Below are positions 46,633 through 55,358 of a stretch of 64,000 nt of DNA, piece by piece; the stretch's first letter is position 1; the number at the start of each line of letters is the position of its first letter. The notes under the pieces are model-generated. The model worked only from the letters and a program-made list of their open reading frames with translations. It ran no database searches and was not told the origin of the DNA. Source of the stretch: CAXBBB01 sp963793245 (lineage in GTDB: Bacteria; Bacteroidota; Rhodothermia; Rhodothermales; BA12); NCBI GenBank assembly GCA_963793245.1, contig CAWBZG010000002.1, positions 1,426,001-1,490,000 of the forward strand. The letters run 5' to 3'. A program made the position numbers and the translations under genes.

Positions 46633-48575
46633 ATGCCCACGACCTTACCAGCAGCGACGCCACTCGTCAACGACGACCGCGAGTTTCTCACGTATCACGC
46701 GCAGCAGGCGTAGCGGGCGATCGGTCGCCCAAAGCGCCAGCTTACCCACGGCGCACCGTTCACGGGCCGCACAAGAGCCAGTATTTCGTCGATGCCGACG
46801 CATGGTGGCGCTTTGCGACTGCGGAATACGCGACTTCGTCGAGGGGTACGACGACCTGATTCCGCTCTCGGGCACGCTCGTCTGGCCGGGTGGGGACGAA
46901 GGGTACGTTCACGACGACGAAGATCGGCGAGGGTCGCCGGGAGTACACGCTCGTCGCACACGGACAGTGGCCTCTTCCCGTCGGCTACTTCGGCCCGGAC
47001 GAGACGGAGGCTGACGCGATCATCGCGGCTGGCGTAGCAGCAGGGCGCGACATCGCCACGGCTCGGCAGGCGGCTATCGACGCGCTCACCGCGCAGCAGA
47101 CGACCAGCGTAGACGCGGTCACGTCGGCGCAGTCCACCGCAACGGACGCTATCGAAGCGGCACGCGTAGTGCGATTGACGACATAGAGGAGGCGACGGAC
47201 ACCGCGCCGCTGCAGGCCGCTCGCGTGACAGCGCTCGCAGCCATCGACACCGCCGAGACTGACGCGGTACTGCGGTCGCATCGGCCGCCGCAACGCGCCC
47301 ACACTCGTCGCCACGCGCGCGATCTGGGCACGATCCCCACAGGCGAATACCGCCGCGTGGCATCGGGCAACGAGCTCTGGCAGGGATCGGCCAGGCGGCA
47401 ACGTGTCTGATCAGCAGCGCACGCGTGGACGACGATCTGCGCGCTCTCGCTATGGCGGCGATGGGCTATCCGTCTCGCCTCAAACTCGTCGCAGGTGTCG
47501 ACTACCGCCTCGGCACGGTGCAGGCGTTCGGCGCTACGCACGCGCACACGCGAAGTGGAGCGGCGTTTTACCAAGACCCTGCCGACAAGCTGGTTAAAGA
47601 CGCCGCAGCGAACGTGCTGCGCTACGAGCGGGGCAGCGCGGGTGCCATCGGCGCGCTCTCCGAGCCTGTGCGTGCGGGTCTGCTAGCTGCACTCGTGGGG
47701 GCTTAGAAACGAGCAGGGCGACACCAGCCACGTACATCAACAGCGGCAATTTTCAGGGCTTCACGACCGCTCCTGACGGCACGCAGCACGCCGTATCAGC
47801 TACTCACACTACCGCAGGCGCGGACGATCCGAACAGGTTATTTCCCATTTGGCGGCGGATTCAGCGCAACAGCGGGACAGGTATACGTCTACTCCGTCTG
47901 GCTGCGCGGAAGCGTGGCACGTTCGGTAAATGTATCGTGGCTGGGAAGCAGCTCGTCGGTCGACGTGACGACCGAGTGGCGGCGCTACGACATCGTCAGG
48001 ACGGCGGCGGCTACGGGCACTCAGCCCGGCGCCTACATCTCGCTCTACGACGCCGAGACGCTGCACGCCTGGGGATGGAACGTGTTTTCCGGCTCGTCTG
48101 GCGGAACGGTCATAGCCGAGGGCGCGCCGGTAGCGACGCCTACCGACACCATCTCGCTAGGCAGTTTTGCGATGCCGCCTGCTCCGCTGGACGTGGTATG
48201 GAGTGGGCAGATGCGCCCCTCCGTGACGGGCCACATGCTCAGGCTCAATCAGCCTGGAGCGTCGCTGCTCCTGTGGGCCGACCGCGACCTTGCCCGGCTG
48301 CGAATAGAGTGGCGTGGCTTGCGAAATTAACGCCACGCACGAGAATGCGTCCGTCGCCGCTGCGCTGCTGGCAGGCTGCACAGTCCACGCGCGCATCGAC
48401 ACGGACAGAGTGCGCGGCTACACCGACGGCAAGCAGGTAATCGACGCGCCACTGACTAGCGCTGTCCCGACAGGGGCGGCCACGCTACTCGTGTCGGGCA
48501 CGTCACCCATGCTCACGACACCGCGTCGGCGTCTACGCTGGCGGTATGGACCAATACACCCCAACCCGGCTCTGA
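46633..48575 (+). CDS. Tail fibre protein with lectin-like C-terminal region, frameshifted
   Basis: From MPTTLPAATPLVNDDREFLT through WWRFATAEYADFVEGYDDLI, EGRREYTLVAHGQWPLPVGY, a helical triplex-like stretch (AAIDALTAQQTTSVDAVTSA), DDLRALAMAAMGYPSRLKLV and NSGNFQGFTTAPDGTQHAVS. It then enters a carbohydrate-binding-like beta-sandwich (GQVYVYSVWLRGSVARSVNV; EWRRYDIVRTAAATGTQPGA) and a second sandwich (DVVWSGQMRPSVTGHMLRLN), ending YAGGMDQYTPTRL at 48573-48575. The GQVYxxSVWLRG pattern is common in receptor-binding fibres. At least six frame changes. Confidence 0.5.
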
Positions 48576-48577
48576 TC

Positions 48578-49116
48578 ATGCACTACCGACAGATTACACC
48601 CTCTGACCTCGATGCGCTACAGGCGATCACGCCCAACGTAGTCAGCGTGCGCACCGCTGGCGACGCGCTATACGTGTCCGTGCTGGCCGCGCCTGACGAT
48701 GCGATGCCCGGTACCGCGCTTACGGATGCCGAGGCGCGCTCGCTGCTCTACCGCCAGTCGTACACGCTTGTCGAGGAGGAGGGTAGCGGCGTGGCCCGAC
48801 GAGGTGCCGGAAGGTGCGACGCTCGTGGGCGATCCCCAGCCGCCGTTCGAGTGGACCGACCAGACGCCTGCACCGATTGCCGGTGCCGGACGAGGTTGCT
48901 TCGTGGCGACTCGAAGCCGTGCTAGAAAAGATGGGCAAGGCGGAAGCGCTAGAGTCTCTGCTGGCTCAGATACCTGGAGATGACGGCATTTTCGCGCGAA
49001 AACTCTTTCTGCGTGGCGGAGAGATTGAGCGCACGCACGCGCTCACGCAGGCGATTGGACAGGGGCTAGAGGTCGATTTGGACGACCTGTTCCGCGCTGC
49101 CCGTGGGAGTCTATGA
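48578..49116 (+). CDS. Fibre-associated protein, frameshifted
   Basis: Starts MHYRQITPSDLDALQAITPN; other segments are EVPEGATLVGDPQPPFEWTD and, in a third frame, PDEVASWRLEAVLEKMGKAE, ending ALTQAIGQGLEVDLDDLFRA-ARGSL. The 'evPxWrlraVLe..G' type segment followed by an acidic helical tail is common in small proteins encoded after tail fibres. Two frame changes. Confidence 0.45.
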
Positions 49117-49736
49117 GACGCGCGTGGATTACTCTGATCACCAACCTGTCGTACGTCGCCGCTGGCGTTTACGTGTGGGACCGCTCGTACGTGCTCGGCG
49201 CGGGCCTTACGCTGCTCGGACGTAGCGAGTGCGTGGTTTCATTGGGCCGCAACGCGCGTATCGCAGACGGCGGATGTCGCGATGATGTGGTTCGTGACAG
49301 GGGCACTCACCGGCAGCCTCTTCGGTGAGATTCAGGCGCTCGCGTGCGGCTTGCGCGGCGCTGATCTATTACGTCCAAGGTGTCGCGTCTGGCCGAATGG
49401 ACGAACGGGTGAGCCTGCAAACGACCGACGACTTGCCCTACGCCGCTGGCCTCTGGGTGGCGATCTACGTGCTCCGCGCTGACTACGCTGAGTGGCCGCT
49501 CGCTCTCGCGGGTTGCTGCTGCGTCGCTCTGGCGCTGCTCGCCGGCGAAATTGGTCGGAGCACCATTACGAAGCGTCGCGCGCTGAGGCGCGGACCGGAC
49601 AGCGTGACGTCGCGGCGTGGGTGACGGCGTCCCGGACCGGCCTGCTCGCGGACTTCGGACACGGCGGCGTGTGGCACAACCTGAGTACAGGCGGCCTGCG
49701 CTGCTCGCTCTCGCATCAATTCCGACACTCATGACC
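49113..49736 (+). CDS. CREST/alkaline-ceramidase-like membrane protein, frameshifted
   Basis: A polytopic membrane protein pieced from three frames: ITLITNLSYVAAGVYVWDRS, LGAGLTLLG then VASAWFHWAATRVSQTADVA-MMWFVTGAL, then ALIYYVQGVASGRMDE, AAGLWVAIYVLRADYAEWPL, CCVALALLAGE and finally LLADFGHGGVWHNLST with the stop at 49734-49736 (approximate). The Ser-x3-His in an early helix, an Asp at the next helix start and a late His-x4-His form the metal-site pattern of the CREST superfamily (alkaline ceramidases, PAQR). It starts the lysis block, overlapping the previous stop. Assignment is from motifs across frame changes and is tentative. Confidence 0.4.
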
Positions 49737-49923
49737 GCAGCACACTTCTCCGCCGTCGCCGACCTCGCTGGTCTCCAGTTCGCTGCCCTCTCCGCTGTCC
49801 GCGTGTGGGCAGGTGACAGACGAAGGCTACGAGGAAGCGTCAGCCGAGATCGACCTCGCTGCCACACTCGCACGCATCGAGCGACAGCGCATCCCAGCCC
49901 ACGACGCGGAGGCGCACGCTTGA
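49731..49923 (+). CDS. Small prophage protein, frameshifted, unknown
   Basis: MTAAHFSAVADLAGLQFAAL-SAVRVWA followed, after one frame change near 49815, by VTDEGYEEASAEIDLAATLA-RIERQRIPAHDAEAHA. About 64 residues, helical. It lies between the CREST-like gene and the endolysin. Confidence 0.35.
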
Positions 49924-49983
49924 GCGCTACGTCGTCGACGCATCGACGCGCTCGGCCTGGCCAACTTCACCGGCGCTGAGATC

Positions 49984-50427
49984 GTGGCCATTCACCAGCG
50001 CGTCCACCGCTCCGGCGTGCGCAACCAGCTACCGACGGGACGCGCGCTCTACGAGGTGGCCGTGGGCACGATCCTCGACCAGCACGTGCGCGACACGGCA
50101 GGGATGCCGCTCAGGCGGTCGAGCCTGTTTCGATCGAAGGACTACAACCGCGTCATCGGCGGCGCTCCGCTTTCTCAGCATCCGCTCGGCACGGCCAAGG
50201 ATCGCAGTCTCGTCGGCGGCACTCCTGCCATGCTCGCGCAGATCGACGACGCGATGGAGGGCAGGAGCATCACGCTCACGCCTGAGCAGCGTAAGACGCT
50301 CGGCCACATCGTGCGGGACTACGACCTCGGTTTCTACGTGCCTCACGCCCTCACGGTGGCCGGTGGACTAGGCCAGTACTCGTGGGGCGTCCATCGCGAC
50401 CAGCGCGGCAAACGAGCGAGGTGGTAA
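49984..50427 (+). CDS. Endolysin, peptidase M15 type
   Basis: A zinc peptidase of the D-Ala-D-Ala carboxypeptidase/M15 kind that cleaves peptidoglycan cross-links at lysis. The core is intact: SLFRSKDYNRVIGGAPLSQH with H-x6-D (HPLGTAKD), and the final ligand region GLGQYSWGVHRDQRG (H-x-D-x-R). The annotated GTG start gives 147 residues. An upstream in-phase segment (RIDALGLANFTGAEIVAIHQ) suggests the real N-terminus lies near 49920 with a frame change. It overlaps the next gene (TAATG). Confidence 0.8.
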   Translation: MAIHQRVHRSGVRNQLPTGRALYEVAVGTILDQHVRDTAGMPLRRSSLFRSKDYNRVIGGAPLSQHPLGTAKDRSLVGGTPAMLAQIDDAMEGRSITLTPEQRKTLGHIVRDYDLGFYVPHALTVAGGLGQYSWGVHRDQRGKRARW

Positions 50428-50882
50428 TGAAGAGGCTTCGCAATCACCTACTACGCATCGCGCCTGCGACCGGGCGCTCACTCGCTCACAGCCTGCACGC
50501 GCTGGCGATGATGGCCGTCGCATCGACGAACGCGATCATCGCTGTCATCTTTGCTGTCCGCTCCGCGATTGGGAGCTACAACGTGCGGCACGAAGCGCTC
50601 GTGAGCGTGGCTCCGCTCTGGGTGTGGGCACTCTTCGCCGCTGCCTCTTCGGTGCTGCTCTGGCGCGCGATCTCCTCGACGGTGCTCTACCGGCTCTGCG
50701 CTCCCCGCCGGACGTGGTGGGCGTGCGTCGTCGGCATTGCCCATGCGACGGCGCTCTCGGTCGCCTACACTCAGTCGCTCGGCCCGACGACCGCCCTGGC
50801 CTCCTATCCCGTCGACGCGGTCGTGCTGGCGATCGTGCTCATCACGCGGGCCGAGGTGCCCAGGTTTAGTACCCGGAGATAA
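50427..50882 (+). CDS. Four-helix membrane protein, holin candidate
   Basis: A 151-residue protein with a basic N-terminus (MKRLRNHLLR) and four hydrophobic segments (LAMMAVASTNAIIAVIFAV; LWVWALFAAASSVLLW; TWWACVVGIAHATALSVAY; AVVLAIVLITRA). Located directly after the endolysin, it could be the holin or antiholin. The start ATG overlaps the endolysin stop. The role is inferred from position and topology. Confidence 0.5.
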   Translation: MKRLRNHLLRIAPATGRSLAHSLHALAMMAVASTNAIIAVIFAVRSAIGSYNVRHEALVSVAPLWVWALFAAASSVLLWRAISSTVLYRLCAPRRTWWACVVGIAHATALSVAYTQSLGPTTALASYPVDAVVLAIVLITRAEVPRFSTRR

Positions 50883-51253
50883 TGGAGCAGTTGCTACCGC
50901 TCGTAATCACATCGCTCGTGACGGCCGTCACCACGCTCGTGCCCGTGCTCATATCCAACCGCAGGCAGATGCAGGAGATGCGAGCCAAGAGCCGCGAGGA
51001 CCGTGCACGCCAGGCAGCGACGCTCGACGAGCGGATGGACGCGCGAATGGAGGGGCACATTGACCGGCTCACGACGCAGGTCGACCGGCTGACCGAGACC
51101 GTGCGTGAGCGCGACGGAGAGCTGGCCGAGATGCGACTTCTTATGGTCGAGCTGCGCGCCGTGCTCATCGAGGCGATCTCCGTACTGCGGCTGCACGACA
51201 ACGACGCGGCGGATCGCCTTCACGCCCGAATCAATCCGCGCAAAAGATCATGA
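50882..51253 (+). CDS. Membrane-anchored coiled-coil protein (lysis block)
   Basis: A 123-residue protein with one N-terminal transmembrane helix (LLPLVITSLVTAVTTLVPVL) and a long coiled coil (MEGHIDRLTTQVDRLTETVR; ERDGELAEMRLLMVELRAVL). This is the shape of an inner-membrane i-spanin or a holin-associated protein. The gene starts one base before the preceding stop ends and overlaps the following lipoprotein gene by 4 bp. Confidence 0.5.
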   Translation: MEQLLPLVITSLVTAVTTLVPVLISNRRQMQEMRAKSREDRARQAATLDERMDARMEGHIDRLTTQVDRLTETVRERDGELAEMRLLMVELRAVLIEAISVLRLHDNDAADRLHARINPRKRS

Positions 51254-51756
51254 TCCGCATTGCTCTACCCCTTCTGTGCCTGCTGCTTGCTGGCTGCTCC
51301 TCTTCGCGCCACGTCGTCGACGAGCAGACGGCCGTTGTCACTGTGCGTCCGGACACCGTCGTCTCAGCCGTACAACCGCTGCCTCGCGCAGACGTAGCCA
51401 CGATGCCGGTCGAGGTGCGCGAGTACCGGTCGCGCGATACATCTCAGGCAGCACCTGTCACGGCTGTCATCATCGACCGACGCGATCCGAAGCGGCAGAC
51501 CTACACGATCCGCACGCCGACGGGATCACAGACGGGACAGCTTCCGGCAACCGGCGAGGTCGCGGTGAGCGTCGCTCAGTCCGATAGCACGTTCGAGATC
51601 CGCGTCGGCGGCAAGCAGATCGACGTCGTCGCACCGGAGCGTGAGCCGACTTGGTGGGAGAAGGTGCGCGCTGGCCTTCAGTCGATCCTCGTACTCATTG
51701 TCGGACTCGTGATCGGCGTGGTCCTACTCGGCGCCTGGCTCAAGGCGAAGCGCTGA
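51250..51756 (+). CDS. Candidate unimolecular spanin (lipoprotein with C-terminal membrane helix)
   Basis: A 168-residue protein with a lipoprotein signal (LPLLCLLLAGC, Cys16), a periplasmic beta-rich middle (QTYTIRTPTGSQTGQLPATG) and a single C-terminal transmembrane helix (SILVLIVGLVIGVVLLGAWL) followed by a basic tail (KAKR). One polypeptide fixed in the outer membrane by lipid and in the inner membrane by a helix is the definition of a u-spanin, which fuses the two membranes at the end of lysis. It is the last gene before attR. Confidence 0.6.
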   Translation: MIRIALPLLCLLLAGCSSSRHVVDEQTAVVTVRPDTVVSAVQPLPRADVATMPVEVREYRSRDTSQAAPVTAVIIDRRDPKRQTYTIRTPTGSQTGQLPATGEVAVSVAQSDSTFEIRVGGKQIDVVAPEREPTWWEKVRAGLQSILVLIVGLVIGVVLLGAWLKAKR

Positions 51757-51762
51757 CACGGG

Positions 51763-51783
51763 TGTACGTCAGAGTGTATGTCG
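51763..51783 (+). repeat. Candidate integrase arm-type sites, attR side
   Basis: TGTACGTC-AGAG-TGTATGTC, the same two-unit element as at 10589-10609 with the C/T position exchanged, in direct orientation, 102 bp inside the attR core. It lies just after the stop of the last prophage gene. Confidence 0.5.
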
Positions 51784-51884
51784 CACCAGCACCGAAGCCC
51801 CCAATAGAGCACAACGAATGAGTCCACAAATCGCCACTCCTGACATCATAGGAGTCGAAACCGGATGAAATCGGTTAGTGGTCT

Positions 51885-51901
51885 GTCCCCCCTCTCGCAC
51901 C
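51885..51901 (+). repeat. attR core (17-bp direct repeat)
   Basis: GTCCCCCCTCTCGCACC, identical to the tRNA-Leu 3' end at 10528-10544, marks the right prophage/host junction. The host sequence that follows starts with A, so the undisturbed tRNA gene would read ...GCACCA. Confidence 0.92.
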
Positions 51902-52007
51902 AACCCAGTGGGTTCACCGAAGACGCTGAGACGGTCTTGGGGAGGGACTTGCCGACGCCTACGTTGGCTCCAGCCAGAGACGGGTCTACCTGGGCCAAGC
52001 AGCGCCC

Positions 52008-53147
52008 TTAACGGATCGAGAATTCGCCATCGCTCCCAGTCACATTGACTCCGAGTGTCAGAGCGAGAGCACCGAGCACATCTCCGAGCGTGTCGTCCGG
52101 CTGGAAAGTAGCCGTTACCGGCTCGTCAGCGAGCGACTCCGAAATGGTCACGACGACCCCGAAGCGCTCTGAAATTCGCCGTACCGCGTCGCTCATGGAT
52201 GTTTCTCGAAAGACCAGCAGACCACTCCACGCCAGTGCCTCACCCGATGCCAGCGGCTGCGGCGTTGTCGGCAGCGCGCCCGCTCGAACTCGGCTAAACT
52301 CTCCCGGCTCAAGTGTTACCACACGATCCGTCGCGTCGACAGAAGAGACGACGAGCCGCCCATCTATGAGGGTAACCGTCGTCTCCTGATCGTCGTCGTC
52401 TATAGCGAACGTAGTACCCAATACCGTCACGCGAGCTTCGTCGGTGCGGACAACGAACGTCGATCCCGTAGTCACGTCGAAGAGGGCGCGACCTTCAAGT
52501 GAGACGCTCCGGGCGAAGGGCGAGCGCGAGTTAGGATCGACATAACTTAAGCTGGAGCCTGGATATAACCGCGCCGTAGAGCCATCGGCCAACGTGACGA
52601 GACGGGCCGCTTCGTTCTGGGCGACTCGAATTGTCGTGGTATCCAGGTCGCGTTGCACTAGCAAAACGGCTAGCGTCGCGAATGCTACGAGTGCCACACC
52701 TACAGCGATACGCCAGACCCACCTGTGCGATGTGCGAGAGGCGCGGGCGTTGCGTACAGCCTCCCGGTCAACGCGCGATGTGCGGCTGGACAACGCGGCT
52801 TCCACCCAGCAGGAGGAAAACACCTCAGCATCGGCCTGACTGCGCGAGCGAATCGCGGCTTCGGCTGAGTCCTCGGTGATGGTTGCTAAAGTCGCTTGGG
52901 TATCGGCGAGCAGGTCACGCTCTTCGCTAGTGAGCGCATCGGCACATCCGCTCGCGTCCAGGGCTTCGAGAAGGAACGTCCTCGGTGGCACCCTCCTGTC
53001 CAGATCCTCACGACACGCGAGCAGAAGCCGATTGGCCTTAGAGAAAGCGGCAGCGAAAGCGGGGTCCGAAGCTACCCGGTCGCGAAGCGCTTCGCGTTCG
53101 TCTGGAGTGTCGAGCCGGGCGTCGAGCGCGTCGTCGAGAGCGTTCAT
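52008..53147 (-). CDS. FecR-type anti-sigma factor
   Basis: A 379-residue inner-membrane regulator. The cytoplasmic N-terminus (about 145 residues) would bind the sigma factor. A transmembrane helix (IAVGVALVAFATLAVLLV) is followed by the periplasmic FecR domain (ADGSTARLYPGSSLSYVDPN; VSLEGRALFDVTTGSTFVVR) and a C-terminal STN/DUF4974-like part (VRRISERFGVVVTISESLAD). Such proteins relay a signal from an outer-membrane receptor to an ECF sigma factor. No receptor gene follows because the prophage junction lies 106 bp downstream. It is transcribed with the sigma factor upstream (73-bp gap). Confidence 0.85.
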   Translation of the reverse strand: MNALDDALDARLDTPDEREALRDRVASDPAFAAAFSKANRLLLACREDLDRRVPPRTFLLEALDASGCADALTSEERDLLADTQATLATITEDSAEAAIRSRSQADAEVFSSCWVEAALSSRTSRVDREAVRNARASRTSHRWVWRIAVGVALVAFATLAVLLVQRDLDTTTIRVAQNEAARLVTLADGSTARLYPGSSLSYVDPNSRSPFARSVSLEGRALFDVTTGSTFVVRTDEARVTVLGTTFAIDDDDQETTVTLIDGRLVVSSVDATDRVVTLEPGEFSRVRAGALPTTPQPLASGEALAWSGLLVFRETSMSDAVRRISERFGVVVTISESLADEPVTATFQPDDTLGDVLGALALTLGVNVTGSDGEFSIR

Positions 53148-53220
53148 GGTAGAGTGGGAACCGATGTGCTCTTTAGCCGCGCGCTTTGATAAAAAGGTAA
53201 CGGGCGAACGGTTGCGAGCG

Positions 53221-53775
53221 TCACGTGAACAGTTCGTGTGCGAGTGTGATCAGTCCTAAGAGGGCAAACGTCAGACTCCGCAGCTTCTCGGTCGCGCGCT
53301 TGACCTGCATCTTGATCGCAGCCTCGGTCGAGTCGACCATCTGGGCGATTTCCTCGTAGCGGTACCCGTAGGCTTTGAGCGTCAGGATTTGCCGAGCATG
53401 AGGCGTGAGCGTGGAGAGCAGCGTTTCAGCATCCATCTCCAGTCCGGCAGGCGCGTCGTGCGAGGTGTCGGCGGGTAGATCGGGGTCGTAGAGTTGCTCG
53501 CGCAGTGTGTATCGGCCCCTATAGTAGTCTTGCAATTCAAACAGTGCGGCCTTCATTGCGAACCCCTTGAACCGGGCAGGGTCTTGTATGCGATCGAAAC
53601 TTCCGTGCAGGCGGAGCAAGGCGTTCTGCACCAAATCGTCGACCTCGGCGACGCGTCCAATGCGTGCCGTAAAAAAGCGCTCGAATACCGGCTTAATCGT
53701 CCGCAAGACATCCGATTGAGCGCGCGTATCTCCGCTACGGGCACGTCCAACGAGTATAGGGGTGAGAGCGTCCAT
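53221..53775 (-). CDS. ECF-family RNA polymerase sigma factor
   Basis: A 184-residue sigma factor. Region 2 is visible as VFERFFTARIGRVAEVDDLV-QNALLRLH and region 4 as LTPHARQILTLKAYGYRYEE-IAQMVDSTEAAIKMQV, with the expected helix-turn-helix. It probably directs transcription of the operon containing the FecR anti-sigma gene. Length is normal for ECF factors. It lies 4 bp after the EamA transporter gene, so the three may form one leftward transcript. Confidence 0.87.
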   Translation of the reverse strand: MDALTPILVGRARSGDTRAQSDVLRTIKPVFERFFTARIGRVAEVDDLVQNALLRLHGSFDRIQDPARFKGFAMKAALFELQDYYRGRYTLREQLYDPDLPADTSHDAPAGLEMDAETLLSTLTPHARQILTLKAYGYRYEEIAQMVDSTEAAIKMQVKRATEKLRSLTFALLGLITLAHELFT

Positions 53776-53779
53776 CGGG

Positions 53780-54640
53780 TCAGTCGGCAGGTCGAGCGAT
53801 AACGAACAGCCCCATCAATACGAGTGCTCCGCCTATCCAGAACCATACGCCCGGTACCTCGTCCCAAAACGCTACGGCCAACAGCGTAGCGATGATCGGT
53901 GTGAGCAACCGAAACGTCGTCACGACAACTGCTGAGAGCTTGGACGAAGCGACGCTATAGAGAAAGGTCGGAACGGCAGTCACGACGATGCCCAGCGCAA
54001 GCAGAGCACCCAGATTGCCCTGCCACTGCTCCACCGTCGGCATCATCGGCAACGCGACCACTACACCGACCGCAAATGTCAACAGTGTCACGACGCTTGG
54101 ACGCGGCTGGACGCCCCCACGCTCAGCAAGACGTGCGAAGATCAACGAGTAGAGCGCTCCGATCAAGGCGGCCACGAGTGCCATGCCCGCGCCGAAGAGG
54201 TGCCCATCGGTCGACACCCCGCCCCATATATCCGGCATCAGTATCACACATAAACCGATAAACGCGAGCAACGCGCCAAGGAGTTCTCGACGCGTCACCG
54301 AGTCGCGCCGCATCAGCCGAATGCTCAGCACAAACAGCGGCGCTGTGTTGACGAGGAGCGTTCCCTCCGCGACCGTCGTTAGCGTAAACGCTGTAACCGA
54401 CGCCAAATAGTAGCCCACCATGAGGCAAGCGAGCAACCACGATGCCCCCATCCGAAGCGTCTGGACGAGCCGCCGACGCTCGAGTATCAGAATAGGCGAA
54501 AGGGCGAGCAGGGCGACCACGAAACGCGAGGCGGCAATCGTCGGCGCACTCATCGGCAGGCTGCCCCCCGACGCCGACTGCACGAAGAACCCAGCAGGTG
54601 ACCACGCCAGCGCCGTACCCACAATCGCCAGCATACCCAA
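53780..54640 (-). CDS. EamA/DMT-superfamily transporter
   Basis: A 286-residue membrane protein with ten predicted helices in two EamA repeats (GTALAWSPAGFFVQ ... LLGALLAFIGLCVILM; LVAALIGALYSLIFARLAER ... WFWIGGALVLMGLFVI). The family exports metabolites such as amino acids or nucleobases; the substrate is unknown. It is the first gene of a possible operon with the sigma factor/anti-sigma pair. Confidence 0.85.
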   Translation of the reverse strand: MGMLAIVGTALAWSPAGFFVQSASGGSLPMSAPTIAASRFVVALLALSPILILERRRLVQTLRMGASWLLACLMVGYYLASVTAFTLTTVAEGTLLVNTAPLFVLSIRLMRRDSVTRRELLGALLAFIGLCVILMPDIWGGVSTDGHLFGAGMALVAALIGALYSLIFARLAERGGVQPRPSVVTLLTFAVGVVVALPMMPTVEQWQGNLGALLALGIVVTAVPTFLYSVASSKLSAVVVTTFRLLTPIIATLLAVAFWDEVPGVWFWIGGALVLMGLFVIARPAD

Positions 54641-54715
54641 CGCATCGTGGCGTGTCGGAGCGGACCTAGCGGCGAGAGGCGTAGCGATGGCAGCGGAAGT
54701 TTGGGTTGACGCCGA

Positions 54716-55201
54716 TCAGCCCTCTAGCGACTCGAAACGGTTGGCGTCGCGGTTCTTGCGGACGTTGTCAGGAGCAAACACCTGTCCGTTCATCGCGATC
54801 CAGACACCGTGCGGAGCAGTTTGAGCAGCAGCGAAGGCAAATCCGATATTGAACGTCGCATCCGTCGTCCGAAAGCGAGCCGGAGCCAGCGAGCCGACCA
54901 AGATGACAGTCTTGTCCGTCACTTCACCGATCGCCTGGGCCGTCAGTACCATCGTATCCGTCCCATGCGTCACGACGATGTGTTGTGCTTTGCACGAATG
55001 GACGTTGCGGGCGATGCGAGCGCGGTCCTCGTCGCTCAGTTCGAGACTGTCTTTGCTCATCAGTTGCTCGGTCACGAATCGCGCCGTCACCCCAGCATCG
55101 CGCAGGATCTGCCCCACCTGAGGCTCCCCAACGGCATACGCGCTGCTCGCGTCGAAGTACTCTTTGTCGATCGTGCCGCCCGTCGTGAAGATGTGAACCA
55201 T
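54716..55201 (-). CDS. Short asparaginase-like protein (N-terminal domain only)
   Basis: A 161-residue protein matching only the N-terminal domain of L-asparaginases: TTGGTIDKEYF (first catalytic Thr) and VVTHGTDTMVLTA (second Thr with Asp). The C-terminal domain that completes the active site and tetramer in full-length (about 330 residue) enzymes is absent. Single-domain asparaginase-like proteins of this size occur in bacteria, so it may be complete; activity is uncertain. Confidence 0.75.
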   Translation of the reverse strand: MVHIFTTGGTIDKEYFDASSAYAVGEPQVGQILRDAGVTARFVTEQLMSKDSLELSDEDRARIARNVHSCKAQHIVVTHGTDTMVLTAQAIGEVTDKTVILVGSLAPARFRTTDATFNIGFAFAAAQTAPHGVWIAMNGQVFAPDNVRKNRDANRFESLEG

Positions 55202-55358
55202 GCTGCCGTAGTGTGGAGTCCAAAAGGGTACGGCACGCGACAGGTCGACTAATCGAACTGCGTGCGAAACGCGTCACTATTGCCCATGTCTCGCAGTGCT
55301 CTTGAGCACTATTTTGAACTCCCAGTAAGGCTCCCACGGAACCACATCGCAGGTGTCC

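Larger units (their letters stand above)
10528..51901. mobile_element. Integrated siphovirus-like prophage (about 41.4 kb) in tRNA-Leu
   Basis: The element starts and ends with the same 17 bp (GTCCCCCCTCTCGCACC), the 3' end of tRNA-Leu(UAG). The integrase lies at the tRNA-proximal end. In order it carries leftward lysogeny and replication genes, a CI/Cro-type switch, a methylase/glycosylase/ATPase-nuclease cargo, and rightward packaging, head, tail and lysis genes. A long tape-measure gene and HK97-type capsid, portal and protease imply a tailed phage with a long tail; no contractile sheath protein is recognised. Many structural genes need frame changes to be read, so functionality cannot be judged from this sequence alone. 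Confidence 0.93.

Noticed and set aside
10620..51750. Transposase or insertion sequence as the cause of broken genes
   Set aside because: No transposase motif, terminal inverted repeats or target duplications were seen; the breaks are small frame changes.
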